Assembly (NCBI GenBank): GCA_031259795.1
Contig: JAIRLA010000222.1
Span: forward strand, 1 to 12,562
Direction of reading: 5' to 3'
Length of the DNA stretch: 12,562 nt
Source of the DNA: Azoarcus sp.
GTDB lineage: Bacteria; Pseudomonadota; Gammaproteobacteria; Burkholderiales; Rhodocyclaceae
The notes under the pieces were generated by a model. That model was not told the origin of the DNA and did no database searches. It saw only the letters and a list, made by a program, of their open reading frames with translations. The translations under genes and the position numbers were made by a program. This document shows positions 1 to 6,424 of this stretch, one piece after another. Every line of letters begins with the position of its first letter. Position 1 is the stretch's first letter.

Positions 1-152
1 TTTCTCTTTCCTGCGCCGCCTTGCCTTGAATCTCCTCCGCGCCGACACCTCTCGTTCCATCAGCCTGCCCAGAAAACTCAAGACCGCTGCGTACAATCCG
101 GACTATCTGGCTACCGCCCCGCAATTACGCAAAATTTGATGCTCCGGCCCTG
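1..152 (+). mobile_element. Right end of an ISAs1-like insertion sequence (partial)
   Basis: The window opens inside a transposase gene whose C-terminus resembles ISAs1-family transposases. Thirteen bases past its stop the sequence reads CTCCGGCCCTG, so the outer end read inward starts CAGGGCCGGAG. A terminal inverted repeat starting CAGG, placed very close to the transposase stop, fits what I recall of this family. The exact end (about 152) is inferred, because the left end and any target duplication are outside the window. The last bases also form an 8-bp perfect stem (144-151 with 159-166, 7-base loop), which may be partly coincidental with the element boundary. Confidence 0.55.
2..139 (+). 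CDS. ISAs1-family transposase, C-terminal fragment
   Basis: This is an open frame from the window edge to TGA at 137-139, giving 45 residues. It contains FLRRLALNLLRAD, then a basic stretch (SLPRKLKTAA) and YNPDYL. This combination is characteristic of the C-terminus of ISAs1-family (H-repeat associated) DDE transposases, which cut and join the IS ends. None of the catalytic DDE residues are in view, so activity cannot be judged. The start lies outside the window. The family call rests on remembered similarity of the C-terminal motif. Confidence 0.7.
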   Translation, partial: FSFLRRLALNLLRADTSRSISLPRKLKTAAYNPDYLATAPQLRKI

Positions 153-272
153 CCCGGTAGGGCCGGGAGAGGGCTTCGTACCAAACGGCGCGCAGCGCCG
201 CTGATTAAAAAGGGGGACGAAGGAAGGGGACGCTGTCCACTCCCCAGCACAAAGATCCGGGATACAAGGCGT

Positions 273-302
273 GGCCCGCATCGTTCCCGGGCGGGGCCTT
301 TT
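273..302 (+). terminator. Weak possible terminator hairpin
   Basis: GGCCCGC (273-279) pairs with GCGGGGCC (291-298) with one bulged base, followed by TTTT (299-302). It sits at the 3' end of the acetyltransferase gene, but the T-run is on the plus strand, so it would stop rightward transcription coming from the insertion sequence rather than the acetyltransferase message. The T-run is short. The rest of 153-301 shows no gene. Confidence 0.25.
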
Positions 303-769
303 CACGGGAATTTCCGCCACGCGAATAGTCGCGTGGGCTGCCACGCCAGATGCCGGTAGAAGTCCAGCGCCGGAGCGTTGTCGGCATCGGCGAGTAACTG
401 GATACGCGCCGCGCCGTGCGCGGCGGCCCAGCGGGCGACGGCGTCGAGAAGCGCGCGGCCATGTCCTTGGGCGCGATGCGCCGGACGAAGAACGACGTCC
501 TCTATCCACGCGGAAGGCGCGCCACTGGCGGTGGACACGACGAGTTGCGCGCTGGCCATGCCGATGATCCCGCCGTCGGCCCTGGCGACCATGACGCAGG
601 CGGTTTCCGGGCGTTCCAGCAACAGTTCCAGGCCTTGGCGCTGTTTTCCGGCGTCGGGGTGAAAGTCTTGTTCGATGGAAAACAGAATGCCCAGAAGCTC
701 GATCAGGGCGGGAATATCGGCGGCGGTGGCCGGTTCGATGGTGACTGGCGTTGCGGGGGTTTTATTCAT
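302..769 (-). CDS. GNAT family N-acetyltransferase
   Basis: This 155-residue protein has the length of a single GNAT domain. It would transfer an acetyl group from acetyl-CoA to an amine; the substrate cannot be told. The acetyl-CoA loop is visible as R99-A-Q-G-H-G104 following the beta-4 strand IEDVVLRP (89-96), and motif B is NAPALDFYRHLAW (131-143). The N-terminus (VTIEPATAADIPALIELL) is the usual GNAT beta-1/alpha-1. The ATG at 769 is the natural start for the fold, although its ribosome binding site is weak. The gene stands alone: an IS end lies downstream and a dispersed 150-bp repeat upstream. The family call is firm; the substrate is unknown. Confidence 0.9.
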   Translation of the reverse strand: MNKTPATPVTIEPATAADIPALIELLGILFSIEQDFHPDAGKQRQGLELLLERPETACVMVARADGGIIGMASAQLVVSTASGAPSAWIEDVVLRPAHRAQGHGRALLDAVARWAAAHGAARIQLLADADNAPALDFYRHLAWQPTRLFAWRKFP

Positions 770-833
770 TGGCGGAGATCTTTAAGTGTTTGTCAGTCGC
801 GTCGCGCAAAAGCGGACAGAGCGCGCTTTTCCA

Positions 834-983
834 CTTTCCTGAAATATCGGAGCAAATTCCTTGCCTGTCGCGGGTGCGGCGGGAATGGAATTTCCAGCGC
901 GATCCAATCCGTGAACGGTCTTTCATGCAACAGACTTTGCCGGATGGCGGGCAAAACCGGGGGGGGCGTGACCTTCATCTATA
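834..983 (+). repeat. 150-bp dispersed direct repeat, copy 1
   Basis: This segment recurs at 3104-3256 in the same orientation. Three substitutions separate the copies (850, 875, 890), plus a short indel in a G-run (eight G here; seven G followed by TTGT in copy 2). Both copies begin CTTTCCTGAAATATCG and end ACCTTCATCTATA, after which similarity stops sharply. A minus-strand reading frame starting MKVT is open in both, but two of the three substitutions change its amino acids and no ribosome binding site is seen, so a non-coding repeat is more likely. Apart from this element, the 308 bases between the acetyltransferase and TPR genes show nothing recognisable. Confidence 0.9.
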
Positions 984-1077
984 GATTGGATTGTTTTGCG
1001 GCAGGGGTGCTCGGGCGGTACACAGGGGTGGGGAGTCCATCTTTTGGGACGGGACTTTGTCTCTTGTGATCACCCCA

Positions 1078-2319
1078 CTATTTCTTCAGGCAAGCGTCCA
1101 GTTTCCCGCCGTCGTGATGCGTCTCGAAGAAAGCGATGAAGCATTGCGCCTCGGTTTTGCGCGGCTCGGGGAGTTGGGTGGCAAGAGGACGAACATCGTC
1201 GAAATTCCAGGAAAGTTTTACATTGGGAGACAGGGCGGCGATGGCGTCGCGCACTTCCCGCAACGGCGTTTGCGGCTCCGCGAGCCAGAGCAGGAAAGGC
1301 ATGATGGCGCTTATCTCATCGGAAGCATCGACCTTCTGCCGAACCTGCCGGATCTTCTGCGCGGCTTCGGCGTGTCTGCCGTGCACGAGCAGGGCTTCTG
1401 CGAGATTTCCCTGCGCCATGGCGATCACTTTGCGCGCGTCGGGCGAGGCGTCCTGGCCGAAGCGGCGGTCGAGTTCGTCATAGACGGCCATTGCGGCGTC
1501 GGGTTTGCTCTGTTGCCCCAAGGCCGCGCCTTTGTTGAAAAGCGCCCAGGCGATCGGCGGGCGCACGCCAAGCGAGGCGTCCTGGCCGAAGCGGCGGTCG
1601 ATTTCCTCATAGACGGCCATTGCGGCATCGGGTTTGCCCTGTTGCCCCAGGATCAAGCCTTTGTTGACGAGCGCCAAGGCAACCGGCTCGCGCACGTCGG
1701 GTGAGACATCCTTGCCGAAGCGGCGGTCGATTTCCTCATAGACGGCCATTGCGGCATCGGGTTTGCCCTGTTGTTCCAAGATCAAGCCCTTGTTGATGAA
1801 GAGCGCCATGGCGACCACTTTGCGCACGTCGGGCGAGGCGTCCTAGCCGAAACGGCGGTCGAGTTCGTCATGGACGGCCATTGCGGCATCGGGTTTGTTC
1901 TGTATCCTCAAGGTCGCATTTTTGTTGAAGAGCGCCATGGCGACCCATTTGCGCGCGTCGGGCGAAGCGTCCTGGCCGAAACGGCGGTCGAGTTCGTCAT
2001 GGGCGGCCATTGCGGCATCGTGTTTGTTCTGTCGCCCCAAGGTCATGCCTTTGCTGAAGAGCGCCATGGCAACCTGCTTGCGCATGCCGGGCGAGGCGTC
2101 CTCGCCAAAGCGGCTGACGACTTCGTCGAAGATGGCAATTGCGGCATCGGGTTCGCTGTGCAGTAAAACCGTGCCTTTGTCGAAAAGCGTCTTGGCGGCC
2201 AATTCGCGCTCACTCAAAGGCGTTGTTTGCGTGGTGCACGCAAGCAGCGCGCCGCAAACGGCCAATGTGAAAAAACGGGTGGAGGAAGCCGAAAAAAACC
2301 ACGCACAAATCTTCTTCAT
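1078..2319 (-). pseudogene. TPR-repeat lipoprotein interrupted by an in-frame amber codon
   Basis: One reading frame of 414 codons is broken only by TAG at 1845-1843 (codon 159). The position reads FGQD in the neighbouring repeats, so CAG has become TAG. The ATG at 2319 has an AAGGAG ribosome binding site eight bases upstream. The N-terminus is a lipoprotein signal: basic MKKI, a hydrophobic stretch, and lipobox LLAC with Cys28. Six tandem 43-residue TPR-type repeats follow (residues 56-314), then a helical C-terminal part. TPR arrays bind proteins; the partner is unknown. As read, translation gives a 158-residue lipoprotein with about 2.4 repeats. Restart at GTG 1827 or ATG 1810 lacks a ribosome binding site. 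Alternatives are a sequencing error, suppression, or a truncated but functional product. It follows a second broken gene by 14 bases. Confidence 0.8.
1378..2154 (-). repeat. Six tandem 129-bp coding repeats (43-residue TPR units)
   Basis: Units follow the pattern KPDAAMAVYDELDRRFG, QDASPDxRKxVAMALFNKG, then xLGQQ. All are 43 residues except the third, which is 44 because of one extra Ile codon (ALFINKG). Identity at the DNA level is high: the stretches around 1585-1644 and 1714-1773 are essentially the same, offset by exactly 129 bases. This points to recent duplication and makes unit number likely to vary by recombination. Confidence 0.9.
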
Positions 2320-2333
2320 GATGATTCTCCTTG

Positions 2334-2700
2334 TCATGTGACTGAAAAATCCAGTCCCGTATTGCCTTCCCGGTGCGGGCGAAAATAAAGCGTCCCGCCG
2401 CACTGGCTTTCATCGAAAGCGAGGGTGACGGACGGGCGTATGGGGGTCGGAATCCGGATGGGCGAGGTCATCCCGTCGCGGGCGCACAGGCTCCAGCAAA
2501 TTTTGCGCCGTTACACGCCGCGCGGCGGGGTTTTCCCAATATTTTCCGCGCTTCCTTCTTTTCCAAATACGTCTACCTTGCTGTGATTGGGATTCTGATA
2601 CTTGTCGCAAGCGGCGATGAAGGCGGCGAGCGGCGCTGCGATGGCGGATTGCGGGTATGGATTGTGCGGTTCTCGTTCCGGAGTTTTGCAAAAGGCTCAT
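2334..2700 (-). pseudogene. Small unknown gene, apparently frameshifted and with an internal stop
   Basis: An ATG at 2700 has an ideal ribosome binding site (GAAGGAG, nine bases away), but its own frame gives an Arg-rich, unlikely product. Removing one base in the CTTTTGCAAAAC run just after the start joins it to a frame with coding-like third positions (2696-2511), containing APLAAFIAACDKYQNPNHSK and VDVFGKEGSAENIGKTPPRG. That frame meets TAA at 2513-2511 and then continues unbroken to TGA at 2336-2334 through MTSPIRIPTPIRPSVTLAFD and ending GNTGLDFSVT. The repaired protein would be about 121 residues with no signal peptide that I can see. It ends 14 bases before the TPR lipoprotein start, so the two probably formed an operon. 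I do not recognise the family. The last 45 codons (ATG 2471) could also be a separate small gene. Confidence 0.45.
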
Positions 2701-2741
2701 CGGGGTTCTCCTTCAAATGAATGAGGGAAATACAAGGCTTC

Positions 2742-2781
2742 CGCAGACTTCCACGCGACTCGCGCAGACCTCCACGCAACT
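2742..2781. repeat. Two 19-bp direct repeats, 21-bp period, upstream of the broken operon
   Basis: CGCAGACTTCCACGCGACT (2742-2760) and CGCAGACCTCCACGCAACT (2763-2781) match at 17 of 19 positions. They begin 42 bases upstream of the ATG at 2700 on the minus strand. A 21-bp spacing is two helical turns, so they could be activator half-sites or a simple duplication. No convincing -35/-10 pair was found nearby. Apart from these sites and the repeats listed at 2951 and 3104, bases 2701-3356 show no gene. Confidence 0.5.
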
Positions 2782-2950
2782 TTTACGTTTTCCGTGTGGA
2801 AATGTCCGCGCTCGGATACAGGCCCGTGAGCGCGAAGCGTGGAGCATAGCACGGGAGGGAGGCAGACAAAATTTTTGCCACAAGCGGCGAGGCGCATGGG
2901 CAGGCGTTTCCTCCCCTCTTTTTTTAGAATCTATTCCAATAGGCCCGCCC

Positions 2951-3000
2951 TGAACCGTCGCATGGATTGCCGCGTCGCTGCGCTCCTCGCAATGACGAGG
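2951..3000 (-). repeat. Half copy of the palindromic 'GTCATTGCGAGG' repeat
   Basis: The reverse complement of this segment matches 12341-12389 at 46 of 49 positions, so it is one arm plus the start of the loop of the element found twice at the right end of the window. The other arm is absent on both sides. Translated on the minus strand it gives HCEERSDAAIHA, a hallmark of a repeat family widespread in bacterial genomes and often mis-annotated as protein. Confidence 0.85.
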
Positions 3001-3103
3001 CGGGGAGGATGTGGTCATGCACGTGGGATGATGTCTTCAGTCTGTACACATCGCGCCTTTTGCGGCATCGGATTCTTTCGTGTTTCATGCAAGCCAAGGC
3101 ACG

Positions 3104-3256
3104 CTTTCCTGAAATATCGAAGCAAATTCCTTGCCTGTCGCGGGCGCGGCGGGAATGGAGTTTCCAGCGCGATCCAATCCGTGAACGGTCTTTCATGCAA
3201 CAGACTTTGCCGGATGGCGGGCAAAACCGGGGGGGTTGTCGTGACCTTCATCTATA
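3104..3256 (+). repeat. 150-bp dispersed direct repeat, copy 2
   Basis: This is the second copy of the 834-983 element, same orientation, about 97 percent identical by eye, with the G-run/TTGT indel. It ends 100 bases before the DUF4124 gene. A short stem (TTTGCC with GGCAAA, 8-base loop) is conserved in both copies near the right end. The two copies enclose about 2.1 kb holding the broken TPR operon. Confidence 0.9.
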
Positions 3257-3356
3257 ATCGGAACCGTTTTTACCGTGTGCATCCAGTGGCGATCAGGCGG
3301 GAGAGGCCGCCGCGCCAGACCGCCACAGGCCGCCTATTCTGATAGAAGGTATTGAA

Positions 3357-3785
3357 ATGAAAGAAATTTTTCTCGTTCTGGGAATGTGCCTTTCCTGCGT
3401 TGCGACGGCGGGGAGTCTCCAGCGCTGGACAGACGAACAGGGGCAGGTGCATTACGGTGACGCACCGCCTGCGGGCGTGAAAGCAGAGCCGGTCGGCGCC
3501 AGCAATGTCACGGTCATCTCCGCCTCGCCCGCGTCCCCCGCGGTCGCTCCCGAGGTGCTGGAAGCGAACCGGCAGGCTTATCGTCAGGCGAGGGAAAAAC
3601 GCAGGCGCGCCGAATTGCAGGCCCAGCAGCAGGCCCAGCGCGAAGAAGAGCGCGTCGCGCAACGCAGGGCATCCTGGCGGGAAGTTTGCCGGTGGCGGTA
3701 TGGCGCGTCGTCATGCGACGACAATGGGTATCCTTCGAGGCGGACCTCCGCCCAGCGGCATCCCGAGGCACGCTCCGAAGAATAG
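3357..3785 (+). CDS. Small secreted DUF4124 protein
   Basis: This 142-residue protein has a signal peptide (MKEIFLVLGMCLSCVATAGS, cleavage probably near residue 18-20) followed directly by a DUF4124 motif, LQRWTDEQGQVHYGDAPPAG (21-40). DUF4124 is a short domain of unknown function in exported proteobacterial proteins. Residues 67-108 are rich in Gln, Arg and Glu and likely form a helix or coiled coil. Two cysteines (C111, C120) near the C-terminus could form a disulfide in the periplasm. An AGAAGG ribosome binding site lies nine bases before the ATG. It is a single gene, convergent with motD, leaving only 26 bases between the stops and no obvious terminator. Confidence 0.85.
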   Translation: MKEIFLVLGMCLSCVATAGSLQRWTDEQGQVHYGDAPPAGVKAEPVGASNVTVISASPASPAVAPEVLEANRQAYRQAREKRRRAELQAQQQAQREEERVAQRRASWREVCRWRYGASSCDDNGYPSRRTSAQRHPEARSEE

Positions 3786-3811
3786 GGATGTCCGCGCGCC
3801 CCTCCGGCGGA

Positions 3812-4708
3812 TCAGCGCACTTCGATCTGGTCGAACGCTGGCGGCGGGACGGGCGGCAGGATGGAATCGACATGGTCGTCGGGAGCGTCGTCCCCCGCGT
3901 CGTCCGCCCCGGGAGGGGCCTGTTCCTGTCCGGATGCGGGCTCCAGCGCCCGTGATTCGATCATGATCGCCACCCGGCGATTGCGCGCCCGCCCTTCTTC
4001 GTTGTCGTTGGCGGCGACCGGGCGCTGGTCGGCGTAGCCGGCGGCGGTCAGGCGGGCCGGCGCGACGCCGTTTTCGATGAACAGGCGCACGACCGAGGAA
4101 GCGCGCACGGCGGACAATTCCCAGTTGGACGGAAAGCGGTAGTTGTTGATCGGCATGGTGTCGGTGTGCCCTTCGACCGTGATCGGGAAATCCGTTTCGG
4201 CAAGCACGCCGGCCACCGCGCGCAATGCCGCGGAGGCTTCGCTTCCCAGCACGGCTTCGCCGGGGGCGAAAAGTACGCTGGCGTTGATCTCGACAGTGAC
4301 GCCGAAAGCGCCTTCCGAAACGCTGACCCCGCCGCTTTCGGCCAGGGGGCCGAGCACGCGGCGGATGGCGTCGGCCATGTTGCGCATTCTTTGCGCGACT
4401 TGCTGGCGGCGCGCCTCGGCCTCTTTTTCACGCGCGCTGGCGGCGCGCGGCGGACGGATGACCGGGGCGACCGGCGCAACCGGGGCGACCGAGGGCGACG
4501 TGGTCTGCCGGCCCTGCTCGCGGAAATCGGCATTGCGGAACGCCTGCACGAGCGAGTCGGACAGTACGCGGTACTTGCCTTCGTTGATCGAACTCAGCGA
4601 GTACATGACCACGAAGAAGGCGAACAGCAGCGTGATGAAGTCCGCATACGAAACGAGCCAGCGTTCGGTGTTCTCGTGCTCTTCCGCGTTCCTGTGCCGC
4701 CGTGCCAT
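3812..4708 (-). CDS. motD: Flagellar motor stator protein MotD (MotB-type)
   Basis: This 298-residue MotB-family subunit anchors the stator to peptidoglycan and carries the ion-binding aspartate. One N-terminal membrane segment (about 17-39, starting WLVSYADFITLLFAF) contains D23, the coupling residue. A Pro/Ala linker (71-90) and a charged helix follow. An OmpA-like domain spans about 145-252, with the peptidoglycan-binding pattern VEGHTDT (178-184), NWELSAVRA (195-203) and ARNRRV (241-246). An acidic, proline-rich tail (255-298) follows. The length is close to Pseudomonas MotD (about 296). The start at 4708 lies nine bases after motC, and its AGGA ribosome binding site overlaps the motC stop, so the two are translationally close. 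Confidence 0.95.
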   Translation of the reverse strand: MARRHRNAEEHENTERWLVSYADFITLLFAFFVVMYSLSSINEGKYRVLSDSLVQAFRNADFREQGRQTTSPSVAPVAPVAPVIRPPRAASAREKEAEARRQQVAQRMRNMADAIRRVLGPLAESGGVSVSEGAFGVTVEINASVLFAPGEAVLGSEASAALRAVAGVLAETDFPITVEGHTDTMPINNYRFPSNWELSAVRASSVVRLFIENGVAPARLTAAGYADQRPVAANDNEEGRARNRRVAIMIESRALEPASGQEQAPPGADDAGDDAPDDHVDSILPPVPPPAFDQIEVR

Positions 4709-4717
4709 GCCCGCTTC

Positions 4718-5458
4718 CTAGTGAACGTAGCCCCGCATCCGGCTCTCGATGATGCGCGGGTTGTCGCCGTTGGCGATGCCGATCAGGCCGTCGATGAACA
4801 TTTCGCGTTGCCCGGCCAGCGCGCCGATGTGGAAAAGGAGTTTCTTGGAGATCGGCAGCAGCACGAGATTGGCGAGGCCGACGCCGTAGATGGTGGCGAC
4901 GAAGGCCACGGCGATGCCCGCGCCGAGCTTGGTGGGATCGGAGAGGTTTTCCATGACGTGGATCAGTCCCAGCACCGCGCCGAGGATGCCGATGGTCGGC
5001 GAATAGCCGCCGGCGCTCTCCCAGATGCGCGCGCTCTGGCGCAGGCGTGACGCCCAGGCGTCGGTTTCGACTTCGAGAGCTTCGCGCAGAAGCGCGGGTT
5101 CGATGCCGTCGACGAGCATTTGCAGGCCGCGCCGCATGAACGGATCGGCGATGCCGCCGAGGTGGCGTTCGAGCACCAGCAAGCCGTCGCGGCGGGCCAC
5201 CGTGCTCCAGCCGGTGACCAGGGCAATGGTCTGGTCATAATCTTCGTCCGGGGGGGCGAACACCCATTTCACCATGCGCACGCCATCGAGAAAGATGCGC
5301 GGCGGGCTTTGCAGCAGCACCGCGCCGACGGTGCCGCCGACCACGATCAGGAAAGCCGTGGGTTGCAGCAGCGATGAAACGTGGCCGCCTTCGAGCGTCT
5401 GTCCGACGAGGATGGCGGCCAGGGCGAGCGCGAGACCGATGAAGCTGATGCTGTCCAT
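4718..5458 (-). CDS. motC: Flagellar motor stator protein MotC (MotA-type)
   Basis: This 246-residue MotA/ExbB-family ion-channel subunit of the stator partners with the adjacent MotD. Four membrane segments are visible (about 4-20, 33-50, 152-170, 182-203), with the large cytoplasmic loop between the second and third. The loop carries ARRDGLLVLE (88-97), matching the MotA region whose charged residues contact FliG, and the third segment begins GGYSPTIGILG with the conserved Pro154. The length matches that of Pseudomonas MotC. It lies 44 bases after fliA. In Pseudomonas, motCD follows chemotaxis genes; here it follows the sigma factor directly. The ribosome binding site is weak, so the start rests on the family's N-terminus (MDSISFIGLALA). 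Confidence 0.95.
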   Translation of the reverse strand: MDSISFIGLALALAAILVGQTLEGGHVSSLLQPTAFLIVVGGTVGAVLLQSPPRIFLDGVRMVKWVFAPPDEDYDQTIALVTGWSTVARRDGLLVLERHLGGIADPFMRRGLQMLVDGIEPALLREALEVETDAWASRLRQSARIWESAGGYSPTIGILGAVLGLIHVMENLSDPTKLGAGIAVAFVATIYGVGLANLVLLPISKKLLFHIGALAGQREMFIDGLIGIANGDNPRIIESRMRGYVH

Positions 5459-5485
5459 GGCGGTGGTCTTTCTTTTTCTCCGGAT

Positions 5486-5515
5486 GCTCAGTTGCCAGCC
5501 GCTCAGTTGCCAGCC
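5486..5515. repeat. 15-bp exact tandem duplication over the fliA stop codon
   Basis: GCTCAGTTGCCAGCC occurs twice back to back (5486-5500 and 5501-5515). On the minus strand each unit ends GGCAACTGAGC, so the codons Gly-Asn-stop are present twice in the same frame. Ribosomes passing the first stop would add four residues and stop again. Confidence 0.95.
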
Positions 5516-6282
5516 GTTTTCGCGGAGGGACGGCCGCGCCGGGCGCTGGCGGCTTTTTTGGTACTGGCCGGCAATGTTCCGGCCATCCGGGCGCGCAAGC
5601 GGGCCACCGCCTGGCTGTGCAACTGGCTGATCCGCGATTCGGTCACGCCGAGCACCTCGCCGATTTCGCGCAGGTTGAGATCTTCGTCGTAATAAAGCGC
5701 CATCACCATTTTCTCGCGTTCCGGCAAATCCTCGATCGCCGCGATGAGTCGCGTCCTGGCGTCGGCGTCTTCCAGCAACGTCAAGGGGTTGGCTTCGGGT
5801 TGGCCGAGGTGGCGTTCGAGGAAATCGGCGCCATCCTCGGAAGTGAAATCATCGAAATAAACGAGTTGATGACCGCGCGCTTCCTGCAACATGCGCTGGT
5901 AGTCGGCCAGTGCCATGCCGAGGTGATCGGCCAGTTCGCTTTCGCCGGGCGGACGGCCAAACTTCTGTTCGAGTTCGCGGATGGCCGCTTCGATGCGCCG
6001 CATGTCGCGCCGCAGGCTGCGCGGCGCCCAGTCGCTCTCGCGCAGGCCGTCGAGCATCGCGCCGCGTATGCGTTGCGCGGCGTAGGTCTCGAATTGCGCC
6101 CCCATGCCATCCTCGTAGCGGCCGATCGCGTCGAGCAGACCCATCATGCCGTCCTGCATCAGGTCTTCGACCTCCACGCTGGCCGGCAGCCGCGCCATCA
6201 TCTGGTAAGCAATACGCTTGACCAGCGGCGCGTAGGACACCACCAGGTGATCTGTATCGAATTGGCCTTCCGTGTCACGCAT
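5503..6282 (-). CDS. fliA: RNA polymerase sigma factor for flagellar operons (sigma-28)
   Basis: This sigma factor directs RNA polymerase to late flagellar and chemotaxis promoters. Starting at ATG 6282 gives 259 residues, near the usual FliA length of about 240. Region 2 covers about 13-84 (LVKRIAYQMMARLP, VEDLMQDGMMGLLDAI, FETYAAQRIRGAMLDGLRE). Region 3 contains RSLRRDMRRIEAAIRELEQK and GRPPGESELADHLG. Region 4 covers about 175-235 with the helix-turn-helix LREIGEVLGVTESRISQLHS. An Ala/Lys/Arg-rich tail (240-259) extends past region 4. The frame stays open to an ATG at 6417, but those 45 residues look non-conserved. FliA is normally held by the anti-sigma factor FlgM, not in this window. 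Confidence 0.95.
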   Translation of the reverse strand: MRDTEGQFDTDHLVVSYAPLVKRIAYQMMARLPASVEVEDLMQDGMMGLLDAIGRYEDGMGAQFETYAAQRIRGAMLDGLRESDWAPRSLRRDMRRIEAAIRELEQKFGRPPGESELADHLGMALADYQRMLQEARGHQLVYFDDFTSEDGADFLERHLGQPEANPLTLLEDADARTRLIAAIEDLPEREKMVMALYYDEDLNLREIGEVLGVTESRISQLHSQAVARLRARMAGTLPASTKKAASARRGRPSAKTAGN

Positions 6283-6424
6283 CCATGCAGCCTGCAAATG
6301 CCCGCGTCCCGGCCATTGTGGCACGAGCGCGATGAAAATGGGCCATTGTCCCTTACCGGAAGCAAGATTTCCAGCGCCATGCGCGCCGGGAAATCCGCCG
6401 TTGCACGCCCTTTGCATCGCCCGT
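6283..6424 (-). promoter_or_regulatory. 142-bp flhG-fliA spacer, possible fliA leader or promoter
   Basis: If fliA starts at 6282 this spacer is long for an otherwise tightly packed operon. It holds the 9-base direct repeat GGCCATTGT at 6311-6319 and 6341-6349, spaced exactly 30 bases (about three helical turns), the second copy within a short palindrome (AATGGGCCATT). I found no clear sigma-28, sigma-54 or sigma-70 promoter. It could be a regulated leader, or coding sequence if the longer FliA start is used. Confidence 0.3.

Noticed and set aside
1378..2154. CRISPR-like or intergenic tandem array
   Set aside because: The 129-bp period is a multiple of three, translates into TPR units and has no unique spacers.
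2373..2720. Plus-strand frame with a membrane-like stretch (VYLAVIGILILVAS)
   Set aside because: The hydrophobic stretch is the complement of charged codons on the minus strand; there is no ribosome binding site, while the minus strand has an ideal one at 2700.
2713..3018. Minus-strand protein starting MTTSSPPRHCEERSDAAI
   Set aside because: Translation of the palindromic repeat arm, a known source of false protein calls.
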